Positions 6,701-17,422 are shown, counted from the stretch's first letter. The stretch: DNA of 19,114 bases from an uncultured Frankiales bacterium (GCA_946479905.1 CAMLIA010000066.1:1-19114); one strand, 5' to 3'. Notes: generated by a model from the letters alone, not told the origin. Program-made: numbers and translations.

Positions 6701-7558
6701 TCAGGCGGTGGCGACCTCGGCGTCGTGGGCGGGCGCGTGGGTGAGGTCGATGACGAACCCGCCGGCGGGGGCCGGGCTGCGCTCCGGGCGGCGGCGGAAG
6801 CGCTCGGTGAGGGCGGCGCGCAGCACCCGGAAGCCGTCCCGCCAGGTGTTGAGGTTGCTCACGCCGTGGATGCGCTCGAGCTCGAAGCTGGGCACCTCGA
6901 CGACCTTGAGCCGCCCGCGGGCGATCCGGGTGTTGATGATCGTCTCGACCTCGAACCCGTCCCCCCACAGCTTCTTGTCCTGCTGGGCGTCGCCCGCGTC
7001 GAGGGCGAGCACCGGCAGGCAGCGCGTCCAGAAGGCGTTGTAGCCGTAGCAGAGGTCGGTGTAGCGGGTCCCGTAGAGCACGTTGACGACGAGGTTCAGG
7101 GCCTTGTTGCCGACCGTGCGCAGCCAGGTGAGGTCGCTGCTGCCGCCGGACCCGGCGAACCGGGTGCCCTTGGCGAAGTCGGCGCCGGCGAGCAGCGCGT
7201 CGACGTAGCGCGAGATCTCGCTCGGGTCCGCGGAGCCGTCGGCGTCGAGCATGACGATGATGTCGCCGCGGACGGCGGCGAACCCGCAGGCCAGCGCGTT
7301 GCCCTTGCCGCGGCGGGTCTGCTGCACGACGCGGATGTCCGGGCGCACGCTGCGCGCGACGGCGACCGTGTCGTCGGTGCTGTGGCCGTCCACGAGGAGC
7401 ACCTCGTAGACCTCGGGCGGGAGGGCGGCGAGGACGTAGGGCAGGTTCGCGGCCTCGTTGCGGGCCGGGACGACGACGCTGATCCGCGGCCGCGCCAGGT
7501 CCTGCACGGCGACCAGTCGGCGCTCGGAGTCGTCGGGGGAAGCACTTCGGAACGGCAC
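6701..7558 (-). CDS. Family 2 glycosyltransferase, dolichol-phosphate mannose synthase-like
   Basis: This 285-residue GT-A enzyme probably transfers a sugar from a nucleotide donor to a polyprenyl phosphate or similar acceptor at the inner face of the membrane. It has the opening ISVVVPARNEAANL (26-39), LLVDGHSTDDT (54-64), RRGKGNAL (82-89) and the metal-binding MLDADGS (103-109; Asp105/Asp107), all typical of DPM1/Ppm1-type GT2 proteins. TDLCYGYNAFW (167-177) and WGDGFEVET further on are also typical. There is no C-terminal membrane segment, so a separate partner would anchor it. The GTG start has GGGAGC seven bases upstream. A long leader of at least 100 bases containing a strong hairpin lies before it. 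It reads toward the HAD gene but is separated from it by terminator-like hairpins. Confidence 0.92.
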   Translation of the reverse strand: MPFRSASPDDSERRLVAVQDLARPRISVVVPARNEAANLPYVLAALPPEVYEVLLVDGHSTDDTVAVARSVRPDIRVVQQTRRGKGNALACGFAAVRGDIIVMLDADGSADPSEISRYVDALLAGADFAKGTRFAGSGGSSDLTWLRTVGNKALNLVVNVLYGTRYTDLCYGYNAFWTRCLPVLALDAGDAQQDKKLWGDGFEVETIINTRIARGRLKVVEVPSFELERIHGVSNLNTWRDGFRVLRAALTERFRRRPERSPAPAGGFVIDLTHAPAHDAEVATA

Positions 7559-7605
7559 GGCTCGGGCTCCCTGGTTCGGTGGGCCCGGTTTCGCCTCTGG
7601 CTCCC

Positions 7606-7636
7606 CGCTGGGCCGTGGCGACCAAGTCGCCCAGCG
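7606..7636 (-). promoter_or_regulatory. Bulged hairpin in the leader of the 6701-7558 glycosyltransferase
   Basis: CGCTGG (7606-7611) pairs with CCAGCG (7631-7636), and inside it GCGAC (7618-7622) pairs with GTCGC (7626-7630) around CAA. The result is an 11-bp stem broken by one six-base bulge. It lies 48-78 bases upstream of the start codon, in the probable 5' untranslated region. It matches no riboswitch class I know; a protein- or processing-related role is possible. Confidence 0.4.
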
Positions 7637-7892
7637 GATCGGTGCCTGCCCGTGCTCTGGCTATGACAGGGAGGCCGCTCGCGGCCCCCCACCTACGAAC
7701 GATCAACTCCGCTCCGGGTCACGGTCGCGGCGTCGGAAACGTGCAGGATATCGGACAGATCCGGGCCCGATGGTCGCGGCCGCGGATGTCACTCCGATGG
7801 ACTAACTCCGCCAAATCTGGCAGGCGGGGTGCCGGCAGGGCAGCAGCGGAGTCGGCAACCGGACACTGGCCCTGGCCGGCGGGCGGCGGTGC

Positions 7893-7898
7893 CAGAAT
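7893..7898 (+). promoter_or_regulatory. Possible -10 (CAGAAT) for the plus-strand glycosyltransferase pair
   Basis: CAGAAT stands five bases before GTG 7904 and keeps the A and final T of the TANNNT element. It is the only such box near the candidate starts and, with no Shine-Dalgarno, hints at a leaderless start. No -35 is recognisable. Confidence 0.25.
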
Positions 7899-7903
7899 GG
7901 TGC

Positions 7904-8848
7904 GTGCCATCCGGAGAGCGAGCCGCCAGCGTCACGGTCGTCATCTGCACCTACACCGAGCGGCGTTGGCCCGAGCTGTGCGCGGGTGTCGCTGCGGTGG
8001 AGGGCCAGCTGGACGAGGGTGACGAGCTGGTCGTCGTCGTGGATCACGCGCCGGACGTGCTGGAGCGGGCGCAGCGGGAGTTCCCGGCCGCCCGGGTCGT
8101 GGCCAACACCCACGGCCAGGGGCTCTCCGGGGCTCGCAACACCGGCGTCGACCTGGCCGCGGGCGACGTCGTGGCGTTCCTCGACGACGACGCGACGCCT
8201 GGGGACGGGTGGCTCGCGTCGCTGCGCGAGCCCTTCGCCGACCCGGCGGTGCTGGGCGTGGCCGGTCGCGTCGAGCCGGCGTGGGAGGGCGGTGCCGCCC
8301 CGCGCTGGTTCCCCCCGGAGTTCGGCTGGGTGGTCGGCTGCGACTACGTCGGGCTCCCGGCCGGCGGGGAGCAGGTGCGCAACCCGATCGGCGCCAGCAT
8401 GGCGCTGCGCCGCGGCCCGCTGCAGGCGGTGGGGGGCTTCTCCGAGCTCGTCGGCCGGGTCGGCTCGCTGCCGGTCGGCTGCGAGGAGACGGAGGTGAGC
8501 ATCAGGCTGGCCCAGGCAGAGCCCACCGCCCGGGTGCTCCGCGCCCGGGACGGGACGGTGCGCCACCTGGTGCCGAAGGACCGCCAGCGGCTGAGCTACT
8601 TCCGCTCCCGGTGCTACCACGAGGGTCGCTCGAAGGCGGTGCTGTCCTCCCTCGTCGGCACCCAGCAGGGGCTGGCCTCGGAGCGGACGTACGCCACGCG
8701 CACCCTGCCGCTCGGCGTCCTGCGGCACCTCGCCGCGGTCGGCCGGGGCGACCTGGCGGGGATCGCCAGGGCGGCCTGCATCGTGCTCGGCCTGCTCACC
8801 ACCGCCTTCGGGTACCTCTCGGCCCGGCGGGCCGGCAGCGTCACGTGA
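7904..8848 (+). CDS. Family 2 glycosyltransferase (first of coupled pair)
   Basis: This GT-A fold glycosyltransferase of 314 residues (from GTG 7904) transfers a sugar to a glycan or glycolipid acceptor of unknown identity. Visible are the opening VTVVICTYTERR, GLSGARNTG, the metal-binding LDDDATPGDGWL (DxD type), NPIGASMALRR in the acceptor region, and GCEETEVSIRL with the acidic residues expected for the catalytic base. A hydrophobic stretch near the C-terminus (IARAACIVLGLLTTAFGYL) may anchor it to the membrane. GTG starts at 7829 and 7889 are also in frame; 7904 is preferred because the protein then begins close to the conserved first strand and follows a -10-like box. Its stop overlaps the next gene's start by four bases (GTGA). 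Confidence 0.9.
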   Translation: MPSGERAASVTVVICTYTERRWPELCAGVAAVEGQLDEGDELVVVVDHAPDVLERAQREFPAARVVANTHGQGLSGARNTGVDLAAGDVVAFLDDDATPGDGWLASLREPFADPAVLGVAGRVEPAWEGGAAPRWFPPEFGWVVGCDYVGLPAGGEQVRNPIGASMALRRGPLQAVGGFSELVGRVGSLPVGCEETEVSIRLAQAEPTARVLRARDGTVRHLVPKDRQRLSYFRSRCYHEGRSKAVLSSLVGTQQGLASERTYATRTLPLGVLRHLAAVGRGDLAGIARAACIVLGLLTTAFGYLSARRAGSVT

Positions 8849-10068
8849 TCCCCACCAAGGTGCTGGAGGTGGAGCTGTCCGCTCCGCCGGTCGACCACGC
8901 CTGCCCCGACCACGCGGCGGCGCGTGTGCTTGTCCGGCTGCACGGCACCCCGCTGGGCTTCCTCGACCTCCCCGTCAGTGCGGGGGTGCTGAGCGCCGGG
9001 ACGGTCGAGCAGGCAGCCGCCGATCAGCTCGACCTGACCGCGCACCTGGCCGCCGACGGCATCCCGGAGCCGCGCTCCCCCGGCACCGACTGGGCCTGCC
9101 TCCGGCCCGGGCCCTACCCGCTGCCGGAGTCGGTGTCCGTCGTGCTCTGCACCCGTGACCGGGACGAGTCGCTGCGCCTCGCCCTGGGCTCGGTGCTGGC
9201 CGCGGCAGGTGACGATGTCGACGTCGTCGTCGTGGACAACGCCCCGAGGACCGACGCCACCAGGTCGGTCGTCGACGAGCTGGCCGACGCCCGGGTGCGT
9301 TACCTGCTCGAGCCGCGGCCCGGGCTTTCCGTCGCGCGCAACACCGGTGCCCGAGCGGCGCGCGGCGCGGTGATCGCCTTCACCGACGACGACGTGGTCG
9401 TCGACAGCCAGTGGCTCACCGCCCTGCTGCGCGGCTTCACGCGCGCACCCCGGGTCGGCGGGGTCACCGGACTGGTGCCCTCCGCCGAGCTGGAGACGGC
9501 GCCGCAGCACTTCTTCGACGCGAAGGTGCACTGGTCGTCGTCGACGACCCCGCGGCTGTACGACCTCGCGGCGCACCGGGGCGAGTCGGCGCTGTACCCC
9601 TACGCGTCAGGCGTGATCGGGACCGGCGCCAACTTCGCGGTGTCCCGGGCGGTGTACGACGAGCTGGGCGGCTTCGACGAGGCGCTCGGCGCGGGGGCGC
9701 TGACCCGCGGCGGGGAGGACCTCGACTGGTTCGTCCGCACGCTGAACGCCGGCTGGTCGCTGGCCTACGAGCCGGCCGCGGTGGTGTGGCACCGGCACCG
9801 CCGGGACCTCGCGTCGCTGAGCGACCAGCTCTACGGCTACGGCACCGGCCTGACCGCCTACCTGCTCAAGCACGCGCTCACCGGCGCCGGCTTCCGTCAC
9901 ATGGCGCGCTCGGCGGTGTCCGGGGTGCGCTACAGCCGCGGCCGGCACGGCGAGTCGCTGGCATCCGGCATCGACCCGGCCCTGCTGCGCCGGGAGCGGG
10001 TCGGGATGCTGCACGGCCCGGTGCTCTACCTGCGGGCCCGCCGGCGGGTGGCTCAGGCCCGCCGGTAG
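8845..10068 (+). CDS. Family 2 glycosyltransferase with N-terminal extension (second of coupled pair)
   Basis: This 407-residue protein has a GT-A domain from about residue 95: VSVVLCTRDRDESL, VVVVDNAP, GLSVARNTGA, the metal-binding FTDDDVVVD, GTGANFAVSR and the catalytic-base region GGEDLDWFVR. A basic, partly hydrophobic tail follows. The first 90 residues form an additional domain (VLVRLHGTPLGFLDLPV near 28-44) that I have no name for; similar extensions accompany some actinobacterial GT2 enzymes and may bind the acceptor. The GTG start overlaps the previous stop as GTGA, so the two transferases are made together and probably act in sequence on the same glycan. The 3' end overlaps the convergent GH16 gene by 16 bases. 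Donor and acceptor are unknown. Confidence 0.92.
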   Translation: MIPTKVLEVELSAPPVDHACPDHAAARVLVRLHGTPLGFLDLPVSAGVLSAGTVEQAAADQLDLTAHLAADGIPEPRSPGTDWACLRPGPYPLPESVSVVLCTRDRDESLRLALGSVLAAAGDDVDVVVVDNAPRTDATRSVVDELADARVRYLLEPRPGLSVARNTGARAARGAVIAFTDDDVVVDSQWLTALLRGFTRAPRVGGVTGLVPSAELETAPQHFFDAKVHWSSSTTPRLYDLAAHRGESALYPYASGVIGTGANFAVSRAVYDELGGFDEALGAGALTRGGEDLDWFVRTLNAGWSLAYEPAAVVWHRHRRDLASLSDQLYGYGTGLTAYLLKHALTGAGFRHMARSAVSGVRYSRGRHGESLASGIDPALLRRERVGMLHGPVLYLRARRRVAQARR

Positions 10069-10964
10069 GCGACGACCCAGTCGACGACCAGGTCGACGGT
10101 GCGCGGCGTGGCCCTCGTCGGCGCCGGTGACCACCAGGTGCCGTGCCCCGCTTCGAGCTGTAGGGCGAGCCGCATCGGCCGGGAGGGCACGTGCGGGCTG
10201 ACCACCGTCGCCCAGGGCCGGCCGTTGAGGGTGTACACCAGCCGCCCCGGTGTCCACTCGACGCCGACGGTCTGGAAGTGCGAGAAGTCGGCGCGCACGT
10301 GCCGCTGGACCTGGGTGTTCGCGGCCCCGTAGTGCAGGGTCGCGGTGGTCGAGGCGCGCCGGCCGCCGCCGTCCTCGGCGAAGTCGATCTCCCCCCCGAC
10401 CGGCCAGGAGCCGTCCGCCGGCCACAGCAGCAGCGCGTAGGCGACGCCGGCGGCCCGGGAGACCTTGAAGCGGACCTCGTACTTTCCGTAGGTGCTGGCC
10501 AGGTGGGTGGCCATCAGCCCCCCGGTGACCAGCCGCCCGTGCTGCCAGTCGCCGACCAGGTGCAGGTCCTTGCCGCGGACGGCGACGTGCGAGGGGTCCC
10601 ACCACCCGTAGGGGTTGCCGCCGGGGCGGCCGGCGTAGCTGCCCCAGCCGCGCGGCAGCCGGCCGGAGGTGAAGTCCTCCGCCAGGACCTGGCGCCACCC
10701 GCGGATGCTGCCCACGGGCATCGCCCCGCTCGGCACGTGCCGCAGCCCGCCGCGGGACGCCACGGGCGGCACCCGGCGCGGCGCGGCGCGCTCCTCCGGA
10801 GCCGCCTGCCGGCTGCCGGCCGCCGGGATCACCGGCGCCGCGGCCGGCTTCGCGGGCTTGCGCTGCACGTGCAGGTGGGTCAGAGGGAGCACCGCGCTGG
10901 TGCCGAGTGCGAGGGTCGAGGCTGCGCCCAGGAGACGCCGTCTGCGAGGTGAGGGGAGATGCAT
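10053..10964 (-). CDS. Secreted GH16-family glycan hydrolase, Tat-type signal
   Basis: This 303-residue exported protein has a family 16 glycoside hydrolase domain (about 90-303), which cleaves or transglycosylates beta-glucan- or galactan-type polymers. The signature GEIDFAEDG (191-199) gives the ExDxxE triad: Glu192 nucleophile, Asp194 and Glu197 acid/base. TYGKYEVRFKV (158-168) and YALLLWPADGSWP (176-188) are further GH16 features. The N-terminus, RRRRLLGAASTLALG followed by a hydrophobic run, resembles a twin-arginine signal, and a Pro/Ala/Arg-rich linker (35-85) follows. The ATG start has AAGG immediately before it and no ideal Shine-Dalgarno. Convergence with two glycosyltransferases suggests it trims or releases the polymer they help build, as ExoK-like glycanases do; this is inference. 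Confidence 0.9.
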   Translation of the reverse strand: MHLPSPRRRRLLGAASTLALGTSAVLPLTHLHVQRKPAKPAAAPVIPAAGSRQAAPEERAAPRRVPPVASRGGLRHVPSGAMPVGSIRGWRQVLAEDFTSGRLPRGWGSYAGRPGGNPYGWWDPSHVAVRGKDLHLVGDWQHGRLVTGGLMATHLASTYGKYEVRFKVSRAAGVAYALLLWPADGSWPVGGEIDFAEDGGGRRASTTATLHYGAANTQVQRHVRADFSHFQTVGVEWTPGRLVYTLNGRPWATVVSPHVPSRPMRLALQLEAGHGTWWSPAPTRATPRTVDLVVDWVVAYRRA

Positions 10965-10967
10965 CCT

Positions 10968-11012
10968 TGCCCGTCGGTCAGGGCAGGCCGTCGACCCGGG
11001 GGTGCGGCCTGC
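10968..11012 (-). promoter_or_regulatory. Overlapping alternative hairpins before the GH16 start
   Basis: On the GH16 sense strand, GCAGGCCG and CGGCCTGC (8 bp, perfect) flank a 14-base loop. TGCCC and GGGCA (5 bp) then flank eight bases and end four bases before the ATG. The right arm of the first and left arm of the second share TGC, so they cannot both form fully. This resembles a switch controlling ribosome access, but no known ligand motif is seen, and a DNA operator is also possible. Confidence 0.4.
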
Positions 11013-11026
11013 GATGGTCGGCGTGT

Positions 11027-11044
11027 GCTCACCTCAGCGTGAGC
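11027..11044 (-). repeat. Inverted repeat in the GH16 upstream region
   Basis: GCTCAC and GTGAGC flank six bases, about 63-80 bases upstream of the GH16 start. It may be a third leader hairpin or a repressor half-site pair. Confidence 0.35.
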
Positions 11045-11076
11045 GAGACCAAAAGAAGTCATCTCCCCACATTCTG

Positions 11077-11094
11077 CCGGGCAAACCCTGCCGG
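11077..11094 (-). terminator. Weak hairpin after metH
   Basis: CCGGGCA and TGCCGG pair with one bulged G, 18-35 bases past the metH stop on its sense strand. With no U-tract it is only a candidate terminator between metH and the GH16 leader. Confidence 0.3.
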
Positions 11095-11111
11095 AGCTGT
11101 GATCTGGGTCG

Positions 11112-14639
<3,528 letters not shown>

Positions 14640-14651
14640 ACCGGGAGTCTA
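14640..14651 (-). promoter_or_regulatory. Leaderless -10 box (TAGACT) of metH
   Basis: TAGACT (14651-14646, minus strand) precedes the GTG start by six bases without a ribosome-binding site. It faces the uspA promoter in the same 79-base gap. Confidence 0.5.
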
Positions 14652-14686
14652 CTGAGCAGGGGCAAACCGCTCGGGCCCGCAAGGGG

Positions 14687-14713
14687 TACGTTCCGAGGAG
14701 GTCAACAGGGAGG
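14687..14713 (+). promoter_or_regulatory. Candidate -10 and ribosome-binding site of the uspA operon
   Basis: TACGTT (14687-14692) is a plausible -10 element, and GGGAGG near 14708-14713 is a good Shine-Dalgarno before GTG 14719. Unlike metH, this operon therefore seems to have a short leader. Confidence 0.4.
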
Positions 14714-14718
14714 TACGC

Positions 14719-15189
14719 GTGAGCAGCTACAAGGCCGTGCTGGTGGGCACCGACGGCTCCGAGTCCTCGTTCCGTGCGGTCGACCGCGCGGCCGCGGTGG
14801 CTGCGGACGCCGACGCCACGCTGTACCTGCTGACCGCGTACCGCCCGATGAGCGCCAAGGAGCGCGAGGACGCGCTCAACTCGCTCGGCGACGAGGCCTA
14901 CAAGGTGCAGGGGTCGACGCCCGCGGAGGACGTGCTCCGCGACGCCGAGGAGCGGGCGGTGAAGCTCGGTGTGACGAAGGTCAAGCGGCTCGCCGTCGAG
15001 GGCGACCCCGTCGACGCCCTGGTCCGCGGCGCGCTCGACAACGACGTCGACCTGCTCGTGGTCGGCAACCGCGGTCTCAACAGCCTCGCGGGCCGGCTGC
15101 TGGGGTCGGTGCCCGCCAACATCACGCACAAGGCCAACTGCGACGTGCTCATCGTGCACACGACCGGCAAGGGGGTCCCGAAGTCGTGA
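14719..15189 (+). CDS. Universal stress protein (UspA family, ATP-binding type)
   Basis: This encodes 156 residues, one complete Usp domain. Asp12 in VGTDGSE (9-15) and the glycine motif G116-N-R-G119, nine residues, then G129-S130 exactly match the G-2x-G-9x-G-S/T signature of ATP-binding Usp proteins. Such proteins form dimers in the cytosol and help survival under stress or hypoxia; the direct reaction is usually unknown. The GTG start has a strong GGGAGG upstream. Its stop overlaps the PAC2 gene start as GTGA, so the two are translationally coupled. This coupling suggests the Usp and PAC2 proteins are needed together, which is an inference from arrangement only. Confidence 0.95.
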   Translation: MSSYKAVLVGTDGSESSFRAVDRAAAVAADADATLYLLTAYRPMSAKEREDALNSLGDEAYKVQGSTPAEDVLRDAEERAVKLGVTKVKRLAVEGDPVDALVRGALDNDVDLLVVGNRGLNSLAGRLLGSVPANITHKANCDVLIVHTTGKGVPKS

Positions 15190-16016
15190 CCTCGCTCCGG
15201 GCACCGGTGCTGGTCGCGGCGTTCGAGGGCTGGAACGACGCCGGAGACGCGGCCAGTGGCGCGGTGGAGCACCTCATCGACGTCTGGGACGGCGAGGAGG
15301 TCGCGGCGATCGACCCTGACGAGTTCTACGACTTCCAGGTCAACCGGCCGATGGTCGCCCTGGTGGACGGCCTGGCCCGCAGGATCACCTGGCCGACGAC
15401 CCGCTTCTTCGCCGTCCACCTCCCGGAGGCCACCCGAGACCTCGTGCTGGTGCGCGGCGTCGAGCCGAACATGCGCTGGCGCGGCTTCTGCGAGCAGGTG
15501 ATCGGCATCGCGGAGGAGCTGGCCGTGGCGGAGGTGATCACGCTCGGTGCGCTGCTCGCCGACAGCCCCCACACCCGCCCGGTGCCGGTGAGCGGCACCT
15601 CGTCCGACCCGCTGCTCGCGTCCCGGCTCAGCCTCGAGGCCTCCCGGTACGAGGGCCCGACCGGCATCGTCGGTGTGCTGCAGGAGGCGTGCGCGACCGC
15701 CGGGATCCCCGCCGTGTCGTTCTGGGCGGCGGTGCCGCACTACGTGGCGTCACCGCCCTGCCCGAAGGCGACCATCGCGCTGCTGCGCCGGGTGGAGGAC
15801 GCGCTCGACGTGCCGATCCCCCTCGGCAGCCTGCCCGACGAGGCCCGGGACTGGGAGCGCCACGTCGACGAGCTGGCGGCGGAGGACAGCGAGGTCGCCG
15901 AGTACGTCGCCTCGCTCGAGGAGCGCGAGCCCGAGGAGGAGCTGCCGGAGGCCAGCGGCGAGGCCATCGCGGCGGAGTTCCAGAGGTTCCTGAGGCGTCA
16001 GCAAGGGGGTTCCTGA
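15186..16016 (+). CDS. PAC2-family protein (proteasome-assembly-chaperone-like)
   Basis: This 276-residue protein belongs to the PAC2 family (PF09754), related to eukaryotic proteasome assembly chaperone 2; the actinobacterial members (Mycobacterium Rv2125 type) have no proven function. Typical features are the opening LVAAFEGWNDAGDAAS near 9-24, a GALLADSPHTRPVPVSG segment near 119-135, and AAVPHYVASPPCP near 180-192. The C-terminal 40 residues are acidic and helical. The GTG start is inside the uspA stop (GTGA). The open frame runs much further upstream, but only as the shadow of metH and uspA. The stop is directly followed by the ATG of the 63-aa gene. The region normally lies near the Pup-proteasome genes, so a proteasome link is plausible but unshown. 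Confidence 0.94.
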   Translation: MTSLRAPVLVAAFEGWNDAGDAASGAVEHLIDVWDGEEVAAIDPDEFYDFQVNRPMVALVDGLARRITWPTTRFFAVHLPEATRDLVLVRGVEPNMRWRGFCEQVIGIAEELAVAEVITLGALLADSPHTRPVPVSGTSSDPLLASRLSLEASRYEGPTGIVGVLQEACATAGIPAVSFWAAVPHYVASPPCPKATIALLRRVEDALDVPIPLGSLPDEARDWERHVDELAAEDSEVAEYVASLEEREPEEELPEASGEAIAAEFQRFLRRQQGGS

Positions 16017-16208
16017 ATGTCGGACGTGCCGAGCACCGCGGCGGACCGCCGTACCGATGGGCCTGACAAGGTCCCCTGCCGGGTGTGCAGGCACCCGAAG
16101 GACGCCCACGAGCACCACCGCCGCGGCACCGACTGCTCGCAGTCCGGCTGCGAGTGCCGGCAGTGGAAGCGGCCGCGCGGCAAGCTGCTCGGTGCGCTCT
16201 TCCGCTAG
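16017..16208 (+). CDS. Small Cys/His-rich protein, probable zinc-binding
   Basis: This encodes 63 residues with Cys21, Cys24, His26, His31, His33, His34, Cys40, Cys45 and Cys47 in about 27 residues (CRVC, HEHH, then C-4x-C-x-C). The spacing suggests one or two zinc sites or a metal cluster. The ends are basic and lack a signal peptide. I do not recognise a named family. The ATG immediately follows the PAC2 stop (TGAATG), so ribosomes ending PAC2 can restart here, and the product is likely a partner of PAC2 or UspA. The 3' end overlaps mshC by four bases on the opposite strand. Confidence rests on the motif and the precise junction. Confidence 0.85.
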   Translation: MSDVPSTAADRRTDGPDKVPCRVCRHPKDAHEHHRRGTDCSQSGCECRQWKRPRGKLLGALFR

Positions 16209-17422
16209 AGCGAGATGCCGAGCAGGGCGTCGGTCAGGTCCCTGACCAGCGCGGGGGCGGCCGCGTCGCCGCCCTCCGCCGCGGCCCAGCCGTCGATCAG
16301 GGCGAGGGCGGCCGGGGTGTCGAGGTCCTCGGCGAGCGCGGCGCGCACCTCGGCCAGCAGCCGTGCCCCGTCCGGACCGGAGGGCCGGGCGACGGCGGTC
16401 CGCCAGCCGGCGAGCCGGCTCTCGGCAGCCGTGAGCTGCTCGCCGGTCCACTCGCGGTCGGCCCGGTACTGGTGCGACAGCAGGGCCAGCCGCAGCGCCG
16501 CCGGCTCGGTGCCCGCAGCCACGAGCCGCGAGACGAACACGAGGTTGCCGAGCGACTTGCTCATCTTCTCGCCCTGGTAGCCCACCATCCCGGCGTGCAC
16601 GTAGGCCCGCGCGAACGGCGCCTGCCCGGTGGCGACCTCGGCCTCGGCGGCCGACAGCTCGTGGTGGGGGAAGGCCAGGTCCGACCCGCCGCCCTGCACG
16701 TCGACGCGCGGGCCAAGCCGGTTGAGGGCCATCGCGCAGCACTCGACGTGCCAGCCGGGCCGGCCCGGGCCCAGCGGCGAGTCCCACCCGGGCTCACCCG
16801 GCCGCTGCTGCATCCACAGCAGGCAGTCCAGCGGGTCCTTCTTGCCGGGACGGTCCGGGTCGCCGCCGCGCTCGGCCGACAGCCGCAGCATCGTCGCCAC
16901 GTCCAGGCCGGCGACGCTGCCGAAGTGCGGGGCCGCGGCGACCGAGAAGTACACGTCCCCGTCGACCGCGTAGGCCGCACCGAGCTCCTGCAGCCTCACG
17001 ACGAGCTCGGCGATCTCGTCCATCGCCTCGACCGCACCGACGTACCAGGTCGGCGGCAGCACCCGCAGCGCGGACATGTCACCGCGGAACAGCTCGGTCT
17101 CGCGCAGCGCCACGTCCTCCCAGCGCACGCCGTCCCGGGCGGCGCGCTCCAGCAGCGGGTCGTCGATGTCGGTGACGTTCTGCACGTACTGCACGTCCAG
17201 TCCCTGGTCGCGCCACACCCGCACCAGGGTGTCGAAGGCAAGGTAGGTCGCCGCGTGGCCGAGGTGGGTGGCGTCGTACGGCGTGATCCCGCAGACGTAG
17301 AGCCGCGCGACGCCGTCCGCCGGGGTGATCTCGACGAGGCCTCCGCTGGAGGTGTCGTGCAGCCGCAGCGGCGGCGGGTTCCCGGGCAGCCGGGGTACGT
17401 CGACCGCGGGCCAGGACTGCAT
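16205..17422 (-). CDS. mshC: Mycothiol ligase MshC (cysteine:GlcN-inositol ligase)
   Basis: This enzyme joins L-cysteine, activated as cysteinyl-AMP, to the amino group of glucosaminyl-inositol, the penultimate step in making mycothiol, the actinobacterial thiol buffer. The 405-residue protein is a cysteinyl-tRNA synthetase relative. [14 protein letters not shown] (44-57) holds the HIGH-type motif, KMSKSLGN (286-293) is the KMSKS loop, and Cys44, Cys228 or 229 (WHVECC) and His253 or 254 (PHHE) are the zinc-ligand positions. CGITPYD rather than CGPTVYD, and the short C-terminus without the tRNA-binding domain, distinguish MshC from CysS. The ATG is preceded by TACGCT seven bases upstream, suggesting a leaderless transcript. 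The kinase-fold gene lies just upstream on the same strand. Confidence 0.97.
   Translation of the reverse strand: MQSWPAVDVPRLPGNPPPLRLHDTSSGGLVEITPADGVARLYVCGITPYDATHLGHAATYLAFDTLVRVWRDQGLDVQYVQNVTDIDDPLLERAARDGVRWEDVALRETELFRGDMSALRVLPPTWYVGAVEAMDEIAELVVRLQELGAAYAVDGDVYFSVAAAPHFGSVAGLDVATMLRLSAERGGDPDRPGKKDPLDCLLWMQQRPGEPGWDSPLGPGRPGWHVECCAMALNRLGPRVDVQGGGSDLAFPHHELSAAEAEVATGQAPFARAYVHAGMVGYQGEKMSKSLGNLVFVSRLVAAGTEPAALRLALLSHQYRADREWTGEQLTAAESRLAGWRTAVARPSGPDGARLLAEVRAALAEDLDTPAALALIDGWAAAEGGDAAAPALVRDLTDALLGISL

Larger units (their letters stand above)
7559..7903. other. Divergent intergenic region between glycosyltransferase genes
   Basis: About 345 bases lie between two divergent glycosyltransferase starts, the largest gap in the window. 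No convincing gene is seen, although the plus-strand frame is open from GTG 7829. Structures visible are the hairpin at 7606-7636; GGCCG/CGGCC around CTCG at 7673-7686; ATCGG/CCGAT at 7750-7771; CCGCC/GGCGG at 7808-7827; and the direct repeats AACTCCGC (7705 and 7804) and CCGATGG (7767 and 7794). Local A+T is higher around 7740-7820 than in the coding DNA. This is where promoters and an operator for both directions would be expected. Confidence 0.6.

Noticed and set aside
7829..7903. Upstream GTG starts at 7829 and 7889 for the first plus-strand glycosyltransferase.
   Set aside because: They add a Gln/Arg/Pro-rich stretch without a ribosome-binding site. GTG 7904 begins near the conserved first strand, though the others cannot be excluded.
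10880..11062. 60-codon minus-strand frame starting GGGGAG-ATG, possible leader peptide of the GH16 gene.
   Set aside because: Its sequence lacks any recognisable pattern and runs out of frame over the GH16 signal peptide. A CAGAAT box nearby is weak support only.
14640..14718. Cobalamin riboswitch upstream of metH.
   Set aside because: Only 79 bases separate metH from the divergent uspA, and a -10 box sits six bases before the start. There is no room for the roughly 200-base element.
16205..17422. Annotation as cysteinyl-tRNA synthetase.
   Set aside because: CGITPYD in place of CGPTVYD, the short C-terminus and the actinobacterial neighbourhood indicate MshC.
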